From a virus: 37,541 nucleotides of DNA. Position 1 is the first letter of the stretch. The number at the start of each line of letters is the position of its first letter. Both the position numbers and the translations under genes were made by a program. The notes under the pieces are model-generated. The model searched no databases. It was given only the letters and a program-made list of their open reading frames with translations, and had not been told where the DNA came from. Location of the stretch: the IMG/VR virus record IMGVR_UViG_3300047552_001151, positions 1-37,541 of that record; one strand, 5' to 3'. Positions 8,025 through 15,719 of this stretch are shown piece after piece.

Positions 8025-8320
8025 TGAGCAATAAGAAGAAGATTGAAGATATGGCAGAGAAGCTAGATGTAGCTAAGATGTATTTTCAAAACGACTTCTT
8101 AGATCGTTGGTCAAGAAGGACACCAGTTGATACGGGTAGATTGCAAGCAGGTAATCAAGTGCACGTAACGGATACAGAGTTTCAATTCGTTAACGATGTT
8201 CCTTACTTCCCATACATAGAACACGGCACGCCTACACATCGCCCCGTAGGTATGCTTAAAACAACGACAGCAGAAGCACCAGCTATATGGAAAGCGGCTG
8301 CAAAGAAGGCAGGCTTATGA
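8024..8320 (+). CDS. Neck/tail completion protein (HK97 gp10-like)
   Basis: A 98-residue protein with the family's hallmark TPVDTGRLQAGN near residues 36-47 and the YFPYIEHGTPTHRPVGML segment near residues 65-84. In this family the conserved VDTGRL and xxxYIExGT elements mark the HK97 gp10-like fold at the tail-completion ring. It overlaps the next gene by ATGA. Confidence 0.85.
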   Translation: MSNKKKIEDMAEKLDVAKMYFQNDFLDRWSRRTPVDTGRLQAGNQVHVTDTEFQFVNDVPYFPYIEHGTPTHRPVGMLKTTTAEAPAIWKAAAKKAGL

Positions 8321-8718
8321 GCTACTACGCAATACACACCCTCTTAGACACACATTTACAGACAGTAGCTACTCTACCCCTACTGCAAACGGAAAACACG
8401 TTTATCCGCCCATCTAATGCGGCTGCGTGGTGCAGATCAACGCTACTTCCAGCAGCCACAACTACAGAGAGTATTGGGGTTGATGGACGCCAGCGCAAAA
8501 GCGGGCTCTTTCAAGTGGATTTATTCTATATAAATAATGGAGGATATAAGGACGCGAGCCAGATGGCTGACTTAGTTGTAGCAGCATTTAGCAAGGGTCT
8601 TTATTTAGATGACGGAACTTACAAGGTTATGATTTTGCGCTCTTATGTCGATGCGGCGAAACCATTTCCTAACTACTACCAGCTGCCCGTGGTAGTTGAA
8701 TGGGATTGCTTCGTATAG
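8317..8718 (+). CDS. Tail terminator protein (DUF4128-like)
   Basis: A 133-residue protein when started at the ATG at 8317 that overlaps the previous stop (ATGA); an apparent start 30 bases earlier lies within the preceding gene. It has the size and pattern of minor tail terminators: an N-terminal helix, a GRQRKSGLFQVDLFY strand and a C-terminal YYQLPVVVEWDC strand. The hexameric ring caps the finished tail and joins it to the head. It lies directly before the tail tube gene. Confidence 0.75.
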   Translation: MSYYAIHTLLDTHLQTVATLPLLQTENTFIRPSNAAAWCRSTLLPAATTTESIGVDGRQRKSGLFQVDLFYINNGGYKDASQMADLVVAAFSKGLYLDDGTYKVMILRSYVDAAKPFPNYYQLPVVVEWDCFV

Positions 8719-8752
8719 CAGGGCTTAAAAATAAAATATAGGAAACAATAAA

Positions 8753-9655
8753 ATGGCACAATCAAGTGGCGCAAATAGTTATGTAGCATATATCGCAGAA
8801 ACGGTATACGGCACAACACCAGCAACACCAGAACTTACTGGTTTACCTCTTACATCGTTTAACGTTAATCTTACTAAGACTAACCAAGCAGACAACTCTA
8901 TTAACTTAGATGGTCAGTCCCGCTTGACTACGTTTGGTAATGAGAACGTAGCAGGTGAAATTGATGACTCGTTATCTACACTGCACGATGCTCTATTGGA
9001 AAGTGCAATGCTTTCTACATTCTCGACTGGTGTATTGAAGATGGGTTCTACTAAGAAGTCCTTCACTTTTGAACAGGCTTTCCCATCCACTAGCATCTAC
9101 CGCACATTCACTGGTGTTGAAGTAGATAAGATGGCTATTAACGTGCCAGTTAACGGCGACGTAACAGTCAAATACAACGTTATTGGTAAGGCAATGACAG
9201 TTGGCGGTGCAACTATTGATACAAGTGGCACTATTACTGCACCAACTACATTCCGTTCGATGCGTCACAATGGCGGCTCCGTTAAAGAAGGCGGCTCTAC
9301 TATTGGTTACATCACAAACATCGCATTGAATGTTGATAACAGCTTTGACCAGAACTTTGTTTTGGGTTCTAACACAATCCATGAAACAACTGTTGGTCCA
9401 CGTAAGGTAACAGGTTCGTTTACTGCATTGTTTGAAAGCTCTGCAATTATGACCAAGTTCATTAACGGAACAACATCTAGCTTTGAATTTACAGTAAGCG
9501 ATGGCACAAACTCATACAAGTTTGATTTACCTAATATCTCTTACACAGCGGCAACTATTGGTGTTTCTAACCAAGCTACCATCCCTGTTGCAGTTACATT
9601 TACAGCTTCCTATGATGCTACCGCAGCATCTACACTTATCATTACCAAAGCCTGA
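8753..9655 (+). CDS. Major tail (tail tube) protein
   Basis: A 300-residue protein of the phage tail tube family. The opening AYIAETVYGTTPATPELTGLP is the usual N-terminal arm, and the EIDDSLSTLHDALLESAML helix and many beta strands follow. The C-terminal about 90 residues (SSFEFTVSDGTNSYKFDLP onward) are an immunoglobulin-like or closing strand region. It forms the stacked hexamer tube. A terminator follows, and the upstream leader carries the same AAAAATAAAATA 12-mer found before the major capsid gene. Confidence 0.85.
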   Translation: MAQSSGANSYVAYIAETVYGTTPATPELTGLPLTSFNVNLTKTNQADNSINLDGQSRLTTFGNENVAGEIDDSLSTLHDALLESAMLSTFSTGVLKMGSTKKSFTFEQAFPSTSIYRTFTGVEVDKMAINVPVNGDVTVKYNVIGKAMTVGGATIDTSGTITAPTTFRSMRHNGGSVKEGGSTIGYITNIALNVDNSFDQNFVLGSNTIHETTVGPRKVTGSFTALFESSAIMTKFINGTTSSFEFTVSDGTNSYKFDLPNISYTAATIGVSNQATIPVAVTFTASYDATAASTLIITKA

Positions 9656-9681
9656 TAACTTAATTGCTATTAACACAATTG

Positions 9682-9707
9682 GCCCGCTTTAATACAGTGG
9701 GCTTTTT
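9682..9707 (+). terminator. Rho-independent terminator after tail tube
   Basis: GCCCGCT at 9682-9688 pairs with AGTGGGC at 9696-9702 (one G-T pair), then a T-run to 9707. Confidence 0.85.
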
Positions 9708-9712
9708 GTTGA

Positions 9713-9720
9713 CATAAATA
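9713..9720 (+). promoter_or_regulatory. ATAAATA box before HNH gene
   Basis: CATAAATA just after the tail tube terminator, 82 bases before the HNH start, followed by a leader able to form a pseudoknot. Confidence 0.4.
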
Positions 9721-9723
9721 TTT

Positions 9724-9770
9724 GTGGGATAGGCAGGCCAGCCGAAAACGAGTGATGCCCACTTGCTGCC
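9724..9770 (+). other. Possible pseudoknot in HNH leader
   Basis: GTGGG at 9724-9728 pairs with CCCAC at 9758-9762 and GGCAG at 9732-9736 pairs with CTGCC at 9766-9770. The pairs interleave as in an H-type pseudoknot. Five-pair stems could occur by chance. Confidence 0.3.
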
Positions 9771-9802
9771 CTTTATTAATAGGCAATTAATGAGGCAACA
9801 TT

Positions 9803-10378
9803 TTGAATTACAACTATCACTACTATCTACTCTGTACAAGAGCACAAGATAGGCAACTCCCAAAAGACACACATACAGAGAAGCACCATGTCAAACCTCG
9901 CTGCTTAGGTGGCGAAGATATCGAAGATAACTATGTGCTATTGACGCCAGAAGAGCATTATTTGGCACATTTATTATTAGTGAAGATGTTTCCTGGCGTT
10001 AAAGGACTGATTTTTGCGGCTCATTGTATGACTGGTAATCCTTGGGGAACACGTAACAATAATAAGTCTTATGGATGGGTTAGAAAAGCTATGGCAGTTG
10101 CAGCGTCTGAAACCTTAAAAGGAAGACGAAAACCTGAAGGCTTTGGCGCTAAGGTCTCCAAATCACAAAAAGGAAAAATAGTTCCTTCGTCAGTTGGTAA
10201 TAAGATTTCTATTGCGAATAAAGGTAAAAAGAGAACACCAGAGCAATGCAAAGTCCAATCAGCAAAACTTAAAGGAAGACCTTGTAGTGTAGCTACCGCA
10301 GCAAAGATAGCGGAATCCAATAGAAGAACAAAAGCAGCAAAGAAGCTACTGTTAAATACACAAGAAGGAACAAAATGA
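9803..10378 (+). CDS. Free-standing HNH homing endonuclease
   Basis: A 191-residue protein. Residues 28-52 carry the nuclease core: H28-H29-V-K-P, N43 and H52. The C-terminal half has repeated SxxxKG(K/R)-type elements (SETLKGRR, KSQKGKIV, IANKGKKRT, SAKLKGRP), matching the NUMOD3 DNA-binding modules of homing endonucleases. It starts with TTG at 9803, with GAGG at 9792-9795; the nearby ATG at 9790 is out of frame. Its stop overlaps the ATG of the tail chaperone. No intron splits a gene, so it is a free-standing selfish element inserted between tail tube and chaperone genes. Confidence 0.9.
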   Translation: MNYNYHYYLLCTRAQDRQLPKDTHTEKHHVKPRCLGGEDIEDNYVLLTPEEHYLAHLLLVKMFPGVKGLIFAAHCMTGNPWGTRNNNKSYGWVRKAMAVAASETLKGRRKPEGFGAKVSKSQKGKIVPSSVGNKISIANKGKKRTPEQCKVQSAKLKGRPCSVATAAKIAESNRRTKAAKKLLLNTQEGTK

Positions 10379-10749
10379 AATTAAACCAATTTAAACCAAT
10401 CACACAAGACTTAGAACTACGTAACCCTAAAGACGATACACTTATTGGTATTGTCCTTAAGGTTGTAGGACCAGACAGCAAAGAAGTACGAGCAGCAGAA
10501 CGCCAACTACAAAAGGAAGGCATTGCACGTAGCAAGAAAGGCACTGAGATAGAGATTGAGGAAATTGAAGAAGTTCTTATTCGAAAATTTGCGGCCGCTG
10601 TCGTTGGATGGGATGAAAAATATAACGAAGATATGGGCGGTGCTTATAGTGCTGACTACGTACTCTCCCTGTTCAAAGACAGCGACTACCGCTGGGTAGT
10701 TGATCAAGTAGCTGCGTACTCGTCAGAACGACAAAACTTTTTTCGTTGA
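10375..10749 (+). CDS. Tail assembly chaperone, short form (lambda G-like)
   Basis: A 124-residue acidic protein between the tail tube and tape measure genes, the fixed place of the lambda G/T-type chaperones that coat the tape measure before tube assembly. It contains EIEIEEIEEVLIRKFAAAVVGWD, typical of these proteins. It ends TTT TTT CGT TGA, and a second open frame overlaps its end. See the frameshift product at 10375-11110. Translation is coupled to the HNH gene through ATGA. Confidence 0.8.
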   Translation: MKLNQFKPITQDLELRNPKDDTLIGIVLKVVGPDSKEVRAAERQLQKEGIARSKKGTEIEIEEIEEVLIRKFAAAVVGWDEKYNEDMGGAYSADYVLSLFKDSDYRWVVDQVAAYSSERQNFFR

Positions 10750-11110
10750 ACTACTTAACTTACTAACTCATAAAGTAGAGCTAACAGCAGAGTTAGATAG
10801 ACCATTAGGGGATGGAAGTAGTTTAAGAGAGTCCCTGTTATTCCAAAAGAAGATGTATGGAATAACTGACCCAAGACTTAAAGAAGATCCACTTCCGTTC
10901 TACTGCATATCTTTGTGGAATATGTTTTGGGCATTACATGCTACAAGGAATGTAACTTATGGTGGCATGTATCAACCAATATCCTACGCAGAGATAGAGT
11001 CATATTCACGACTACTGCAAATAGCGATTGAGCCGTGGGAAATTGAAATAATCAAGCGCATGGATAGGGCATTTATTAACTCCATAAATACGAAAGTTGG
11101 AGACAAATAA
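10375..11110 (+). CDS. Tail assembly chaperone, +1 (or -2) frameshift fusion (lambda GT-like)
   Basis: The frame that holds a possible ATG at 10853 is open from 10712 to 11110, so it overlaps the end of the short chaperone and has no good start of its own. At 10738-10749 the zero frame reads TTT TTT CGT TGA. A phenylalanine tRNA on UUU can slip one base onto UUC and continue GTT GAA CTA. The fusion would be about 244 residues. UUU CGU followed by a stop matches the known +1 shift site of influenza PA-X in its UUU-CGU core. The extension (ELLNLLTHKVELTAELDRP, then YGITDPRLKEDPLPFYCISLW) is the T-like part that binds the tape measure. A -2 slip on the six T residues reaches the same frame. Confidence 0.7.
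11083..11091 (+). promoter_or_regulatory. ATAAATA box before tape measure gene
   Basis: CATAAATAC, 19 bases before the ATG at 11111, inside the end of the chaperone frame. Confidence 0.35.
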
Positions 11111-13510
11111 ATGGATAACAGAATTGTCATTGATATAAGTGACGTAGAAAAGGCAAAGATAAGCCTTAGAGAACTAAGTGCCCAATTAGGTGTCTCTGGC
11201 AATGCTGCTACTCAAGCAGAGGGCAAGATTAAGGCAATGGCAGAAGCAATGAAGGCTGCAAACGCTGCACCTTTCACATCAGGCCTGCTATTGCTTACTG
11301 CCGCATTGGGTGGTGCCGCTGTTGCTGCTAAAGGCTTTATGGATAGCTTTGTAGAGTCAGCAGCAAATCTAAATAACCTATCTACAAAGACAGGCATTGC
11401 AGTTGAGCAATTGAGTATTATGAGTAGTGTCGCTAAGTTAAGCGGCACTTCAATGGATACAGTCACTGGCGCTGTAATGAAGTTTGAAAAGTCACTTGCT
11501 TCAAGTAGCAAAGAGACAAGCATTCAGGCTAAGGCATTTAAAGAACTTGGCATTAACACTAGCGACACATCTAAGACCACAGAGCAATATCTCGCAATGG
11601 CAGCGGATAAGCTAAGTGGATTGCATGATGGATGGCAAAAGAACAATATCGTTATGGCGCTGTTTGGTAAGACAGGCACAGACATAAATGAGTTCTTAGG
11701 CGACTACGCAGAGCGTGGAGATTTAGCTGCAAAGGTTACTGCTGAACAAGCGGCACAAGCAGAAGCATACGAGCGCACGATGCGCAAGCTAGAAGCTACT
11801 ACGAACGCATACAAAGCACTAATTGGTTCTGCATTAATGCCTGTAGCTAAGGCACTTAGTGACGAATTTTTGGCTATGGCTGGTAACGTCAACAAGCTAG
11901 ATCAATCACAAAAAGATGTATTGAAGAACGACATTGCTACTTGGGCTTTTGGTATTGCAAAGGCATTAGCAGCAGGTATAGACGTTGGCGTTATGTTCAT
12001 GGATATGTTGAACGGGACTGCTAAGGCTATTGGTGTCCTAATTGCATCAATGGTAACTATGGGTGATGTATTTAAGAAAGTGCTATCTGGTGACTTTAGT
12101 GGAGCATGGGAATTAGCAAAGACTAATGCTTCTCTATTAAAGGACGGAATGAAAGATGCGTGGGAGACAGCAACGCAAGGAAGCACCAAATACTACGACA
12201 TGGTTATTAAGGCAGAAGGTCGCTTCCAAGCAGAAAAAGGCAAGAAGGTAGGAGCTGATACTCGCCCAAATCCTAAAAACATTGGTAGTGATGAAGGAAG
12301 TGGTCCAAAAGATCGCGTGGCAGATTCAGGTTATACCGCTGCACTATTACGCGAGCAAGAGGCAATCATTAAGTTACGTGGTGAACTGTCTAAGCTAAAC
12401 GGTGTGCAACAAGAAACACACAGCCAGCTACTAAAAGCAGAGATTGATGCAGGTAAGTATGCTGGAAATATGGACAAATCAAAAGGTGCTATTCGTGCGG
12501 CTGCTACAGAGCAAGAACTAGCAATGCTTAAAACCAATGCAGCAATTGCAGACTCCATACAAGCAACTATTAATAAGACAAAACACGAAAAAGATTTGTG
12601 GGCTCAAGTAGAAAAGAATAACCAAGCGGAGGATGCTAAGGTTACATCGCTACGTAAGAGCATTAATGAAGGCAACATACAACGCGAAGTAATGAGGCGT
12701 TACGGTGCTACACAGAACGATGTGAACATTGCAATTAACAACTTTAACATCGCTCAAGCGCAAACAGCATTAACAATGGCTGAGTTAACTAATGCTAGTG
12801 AACAAGAAATTTCAACTCTACGTAAGAGGCTAGAAGTATTGCGCGAGTTAGGTGTATTGCAGCAAGACAAGAAAGAGGATGACGATGCGGAAGCAGCTCG
12901 TCAAAAGACTTTCTCTTATGGATGGGAGCAGTCGTTTAACAAGTACAAAGAAGATGCAGAGAATGCCGCTGGACATGCACAGACTGTATTTGGTGCTGCG
13001 TCTAAAGGAATGGAAAGTGCAATAACAAACTTCGTTAAAACAGGAAAGATGGACTTTGCAGACTTAGCTAGTTCCATCATCAATAGCTTGATTCAGATTC
13101 AAGCACAGAAGATGACTGCAAGCCTAATGAGTAGTTTGTTTAGTGCAGACGGTAATGTATTTGATAACGGCAATGTCCTTAAGAGCGCAGATGGTAATGT
13201 ATTTGATAGCCCAACACTACACGGCTACAGCGGCGGTATTGGCATGATAGGTGAGGCAGGACCAGAATCTGTTATGCCATTAAAGCGCAATGCACAAGGT
13301 CAATTGGGTGTTATTGCACAAGGCGGTAACTCAAGCAGCAATGTCACAGTTACTAACCATATCAATGTGCAAGGCACAAATAGCAGTATGAAAGACTCAA
13401 TTGATCAGGCAAGATTAATTTCTAATGCTATTGATATGAAGATTAAACAGTCGTTAGCTAAAGAACAATTGCCAGGTGGCATGTTAAGCAGCGCATCACG
13501 TAGGTTCTAA
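11111..13510 (+). CDS. Tape measure protein
   Basis: A 799-residue protein that sets tail length; by the lambda rule of about 0.15 nm per residue this predicts a tail near 120 nm. The N-terminus is helical, a hydrophobic segment lies near residues 55-77 (SGLLLLTAALGGAAVAAKGF), and another hydrophobic region lies near 275-320. Long coiled-coil regions follow. The C-terminus is typical of lambda-type tape measures: repeated SADGNVFD, then GYSGGIGMIGEAGPESVMPL and LGVIAQGG. It is preceded by the frameshift chaperones and followed by the M-like tip gene. Confidence 0.92.
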   Translation: MDNRIVIDISDVEKAKISLRELSAQLGVSGNAATQAEGKIKAMAEAMKAANAAPFTSGLLLLTAALGGAAVAAKGFMDSFVESAANLNNLSTKTGIAVEQLSIMSSVAKLSGTSMDTVTGAVMKFEKSLASSSKETSIQAKAFKELGINTSDTSKTTEQYLAMAADKLSGLHDGWQKNNIVMALFGKTGTDINEFLGDYAERGDLAAKVTAEQAAQAEAYERTMRKLEATTNAYKALIGSALMPVAKALSDEFLAMAGNVNKLDQSQKDVLKNDIATWAFGIAKALAAGIDVGVMFMDMLNGTAKAIGVLIASMVTMGDVFKKVLSGDFSGAWELAKTNASLLKDGMKDAWETATQGSTKYYDMVIKAEGRFQAEKGKKVGADTRPNPKNIGSDEGSGPKDRVADSGYTAALLREQEAIIKLRGELSKLNGVQQETHSQLLKAEIDAGKYAGNMDKSKGAIRAAATEQELAMLKTNAAIADSIQATINKTKHEKDLWAQVEKNNQAEDAKVTSLRKSINEGNIQREVMRRYGATQNDVNIAINNFNIAQAQTALTMAELTNASEQEISTLRKRLEVLRELGVLQQDKKEDDDAEAARQKTFSYGWEQSFNKYKEDAENAAGHAQTVFGAASKGMESAITNFVKTGKMDFADLASSIINSLIQIQAQKMTASLMSSLFSADGNVFDNGNVLKSADGNVFDSPTLHGYSGGIGMIGEAGPESVMPLKRNAQGQLGVIAQGGNSSSNVTVTNHINVQGTNSSMKDSIDQARLISNAIDMKIKQSLAKEQLPGGMLSSASRRF

Positions 13511-13511
13511 A

Positions 13512-13856
13512 ATGACAGCATTAATACTAACGGATAAGATTTCTCAATCATCTCAAGCAGGACGCGAGTATAGAGTTACAAAGATTAAGTTTGGTAATGG
13601 ATACGAGCAAAGAGCAAAGGACGGAATTAATAACATTGTTGATTCGTGGTCTTTGACTTGGGATAATCTTAGTCAAACAGATATGAACTCGCTAAGTGCG
13701 TTCTTTGACTCACTTGGTGGTACTACCTACTTTACTTGGCAAGCACCTACAGACTCTGCTTCTAAGAAGTGGACAGTATCTAAGTGGACTGCATCTGTAT
13801 TGGCTGGTACACGCTACAGCGTTAACGTTTCCATCGAACAAATCTACGATCTATAA
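13512..13856 (+). CDS. Minor tail protein, lambda gpM-like
   Basis: A 114-residue protein starting two bases after the tape measure stop. The pattern matches the phage minor tail family of lambda gpM: KIKFGNGYEQRAKDGINNIVDSWSLTW near residues 25-50, a GTTYFTW strand and a terminal WTVSKWTASVLAGTRYSVNVSIEQI. It belongs to the tail-tip complex assembled before tube growth. Gene order M-L-K-I-J after the tape measure is that of lambda. Confidence 0.85.
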   Translation: MTALILTDKISQSSQAGREYRVTKIKFGNGYEQRAKDGINNIVDSWSLTWDNLSQTDMNSLSAFFDSLGGTTYFTWQAPTDSASKKWTVSKWTASVLAGTRYSVNVSIEQIYDL

Positions 13857-13874
13857 GTTGCATAAGTATTGTAT

Positions 13875-14396
13875 ATGACAATACAACAGCAACTGATTAA
13901 ATCTGACATTCCTGCATTTGTCGATCTATACAAACTAGATGGAACGGATATAGGAATTACCGCTCCTTTCTACTTTACCGCTGCAACTGACGGAGTTAGC
14001 ACAGTTAGCTTTGGCGGGCAGGTATATACACCTATACCAATTGATGCATCTGGCTTTACTTCTACATCTGATGGTTCATTACCTAGACCTAAGTTAACAG
14101 TATCGAATGTAAACAAGTTTATTCAACCGTTTATTTTTCAATACAACTTCTTAGCTGGTGCGAGGGTAACTCGTACAAGGACTTTGGACATTTACTTAGA
14201 TGGCAGACCTACAGCAGACAGCACACAAAAGATGCCTGATCAAGTTTGGTACATAGACCAAATTGAAGGTATGACTAAGAGTGTTATCACATTCAGCTTA
14301 GTTAGTCCTATGGATCGTCCAGGTGTAATGCTACCTAAAAGACAAATACTTAGAGATCATGGATTCCCAGGTGCTGGCTTCCCATATCTAACGTAA
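13875..14396 (+). CDS. Minor tail protein, lambda gpL-like, without the cysteine cluster
   Basis: A 173-residue protein from ATG 13875. It matches the N-terminal part of the gpL family (VDLYKLDGTDIGI, YFTAATDG, FGGQVYTPIPIDASGF, SDGSLPRPKLTVSNVN). In lambda gpL the C-terminal region carries cysteines for an iron-sulphur cluster. Here the protein ends in LPKRQILRDHGFPGAGFPYLT with no cysteine at all. The stop is fused to the next start as TAATG, so the ending is genuine in this sequence. Probably a natural short variant of the family. Confidence 0.82.
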   Translation: MTIQQQLIKSDIPAFVDLYKLDGTDIGITAPFYFTAATDGVSTVSFGGQVYTPIPIDASGFTSTSDGSLPRPKLTVSNVNKFIQPFIFQYNFLAGARVTRTRTLDIYLDGRPTADSTQKMPDQVWYIDQIEGMTKSVITFSLVSPMDRPGVMLPKRQILRDHGFPGAGFPYLT

Positions 14397-15142
14397 TGGA
14401 TGCCTTTAACTACATCAAAAATTGGGGAGATGTAATCAATCATGTCCTTAAAGAATATCCAAACGAGGCTTGTGGTGTTGTGGACATGGATTGCTATTAT
14501 CATCCTTATCCCAATCTTCATGCTGATCCTTTGCACTGCTTTGAGTTGGATAGTGCTGTATATATTAACCACCAAGTCAAAGCAATCATACATTCGCACA
14601 CGTATGACCTTAAAACGTCTAACAGAGACTCAAGGGATATAGCTCGCTCTCCTAGCTTAACGGATCAAATCTCACAAATACGTTCAGGCGTGGAGTGGGG
14701 TATTGTTGTATGTGATGGAGAAGGAGTTGATCATCCTGTTTGGTGGGGAGACTATAACCACAGACCTCCTTTATTCGATAGGGAATACATAGCAGGGGCG
14801 CAGGAGTGCGTTAACTTTGCTTGCGACTGGTTATATCAAAACAGAGGCATTGAATTACCTCTACAGCCACACGATGAGAACTGGTATAGAGAAGGTGGCG
14901 ACTTCATCGACGAGCTGTATAAGTCATGGGGTTTTGAGGACATAAATATTACAGACCTGCGAGAAGGTGATGTAGTTATGTTCAAACTCAGGTCGCAAGT
15001 AGTAAACCACTTGGGAATTTATATAGGTAATGGACGAGTAGCACATCACTTGTATAAGAGATTACCAACAGTTGAGCCATTAGCTAAGTGGGAACATCAC
15101 ATACAAAGAGCAGTTAGGTATAAGGGAAATAACAATGATTAG
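14396..15142 (+). CDS. Tail-tip peptidase, JAB plus NlpC/P60 domains (lambda gpK-like)
   Basis: A 248-residue protein. Residues 1-110 resemble a JAB/Mov34 metallopeptidase: E24-A-C-G, then H66-S-H68 and an SPSLTD element. Residues about 130-248 are NlpC/P60-like with candidate catalytic C138 (AQECVNFACDW), H205 (VNHLGIYIGNG) and H217-H218. In this family the enzyme works at the tail tip, processing proteins and opening the peptidoglycan. The usual DC before the nucleophile is EC here. The start overlaps the L-like stop and the end overlaps the I-like gene by 8 bases. Confidence 0.88.
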   Translation: MDAFNYIKNWGDVINHVLKEYPNEACGVVDMDCYYHPYPNLHADPLHCFELDSAVYINHQVKAIIHSHTYDLKTSNRDSRDIARSPSLTDQISQIRSGVEWGIVVCDGEGVDHPVWWGDYNHRPPLFDREYIAGAQECVNFACDWLYQNRGIELPLQPHDENWYREGGDFIDELYKSWGFEDINITDLREGDVVMFKLRSQVVNHLGIYIGNGRVAHHLYKRLPTVEPLAKWEHHIQRAVRYKGNNND

Positions 15143-15707
15143 GAATGTCGTATTACACGGAATAGCTGCAAAGCGTTACGGAGCCAAGCATGAGGTGGAT
15201 GCAGATACGACATATATGCTATTTCGCGGTTTATCTCATAAGTTAGGCGTTGGCTTTAAAAAGCTAATCGCAGATAACAAGTGGCGTATCTTAAAAAACG
15301 AAAATAAGAATGTTCGTAAGAATGCTTTGTCTGAAATGCAAATACATAACGTATTGGATGACATAAAGACAATTCATATCGTTCCAGTGTTAGAGGGTTC
15401 TGGTGCTGTATTTCGCGTTATTGTGGGTGCTGTGCTTATTGCATATGGTACGTTTGGTCAAGCATATGGCGGTGGACCTTGGGCTACTAAATTAGGTATG
15501 GCACTTGTATTAGGTGGTGTAGCTCAAATGATTGCTCCTGTCCCGCGAGCATCAGGTCTAAATCAAAGTCTACAAATGACTTCCTATAACTTCTCTGGTC
15601 CACAGAATAACGTGCAGCAAGGTGGTCCTGTGCCGCTTGTATATGGCAAGGTTGGCAATGTAGGTGGGACAGTTATTAGCCTTGGTCTAACTTACCAAAA
15701 GAATTAA
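15135..15707 (+). CDS. Tail assembly protein, lambda gpI-like
   Basis: A 190-residue protein. The pattern HGIAAKRYGAKHEVDADTTY, the IHIVPVLEGSG strand and a central hydrophobic helical pair near residues 93-135 (FRVIVGAVLIAYGTF, LGMALVLGGVAQMIAP) match the gpI family. A C-terminal SYNFSGPQNNVQQGGPVPLVYGK segment resembles the conserved family tail. It works with the K-like protein in tail-tip assembly and is not expected in the mature virion. Confidence 0.85.
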   Translation: MIRNVVLHGIAAKRYGAKHEVDADTTYMLFRGLSHKLGVGFKKLIADNKWRILKNENKNVRKNALSEMQIHNVLDDIKTIHIVPVLEGSGAVFRVIVGAVLIAYGTFGQAYGGGPWATKLGMALVLGGVAQMIAPVPRASGLNQSLQMTSYNFSGPQNNVQQGGPVPLVYGKVGNVGGTVISLGLTYQKN

Positions 15708-15719
15708 AAGAGTAGAGTA

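Noticed and set aside
8993-9382. Minus-strand frames inside the tail tube gene
   Set aside because: Opposite-strand shadows of a well-supported structural gene, cysteine-rich and without ribosome sites. The same applies to similar frames across the J-like and capsid genes.
9656-10378. Group I intron carrying the HNH gene
   Set aside because: Both neighbours are complete genes with normal ends. The nuclease is free-standing.
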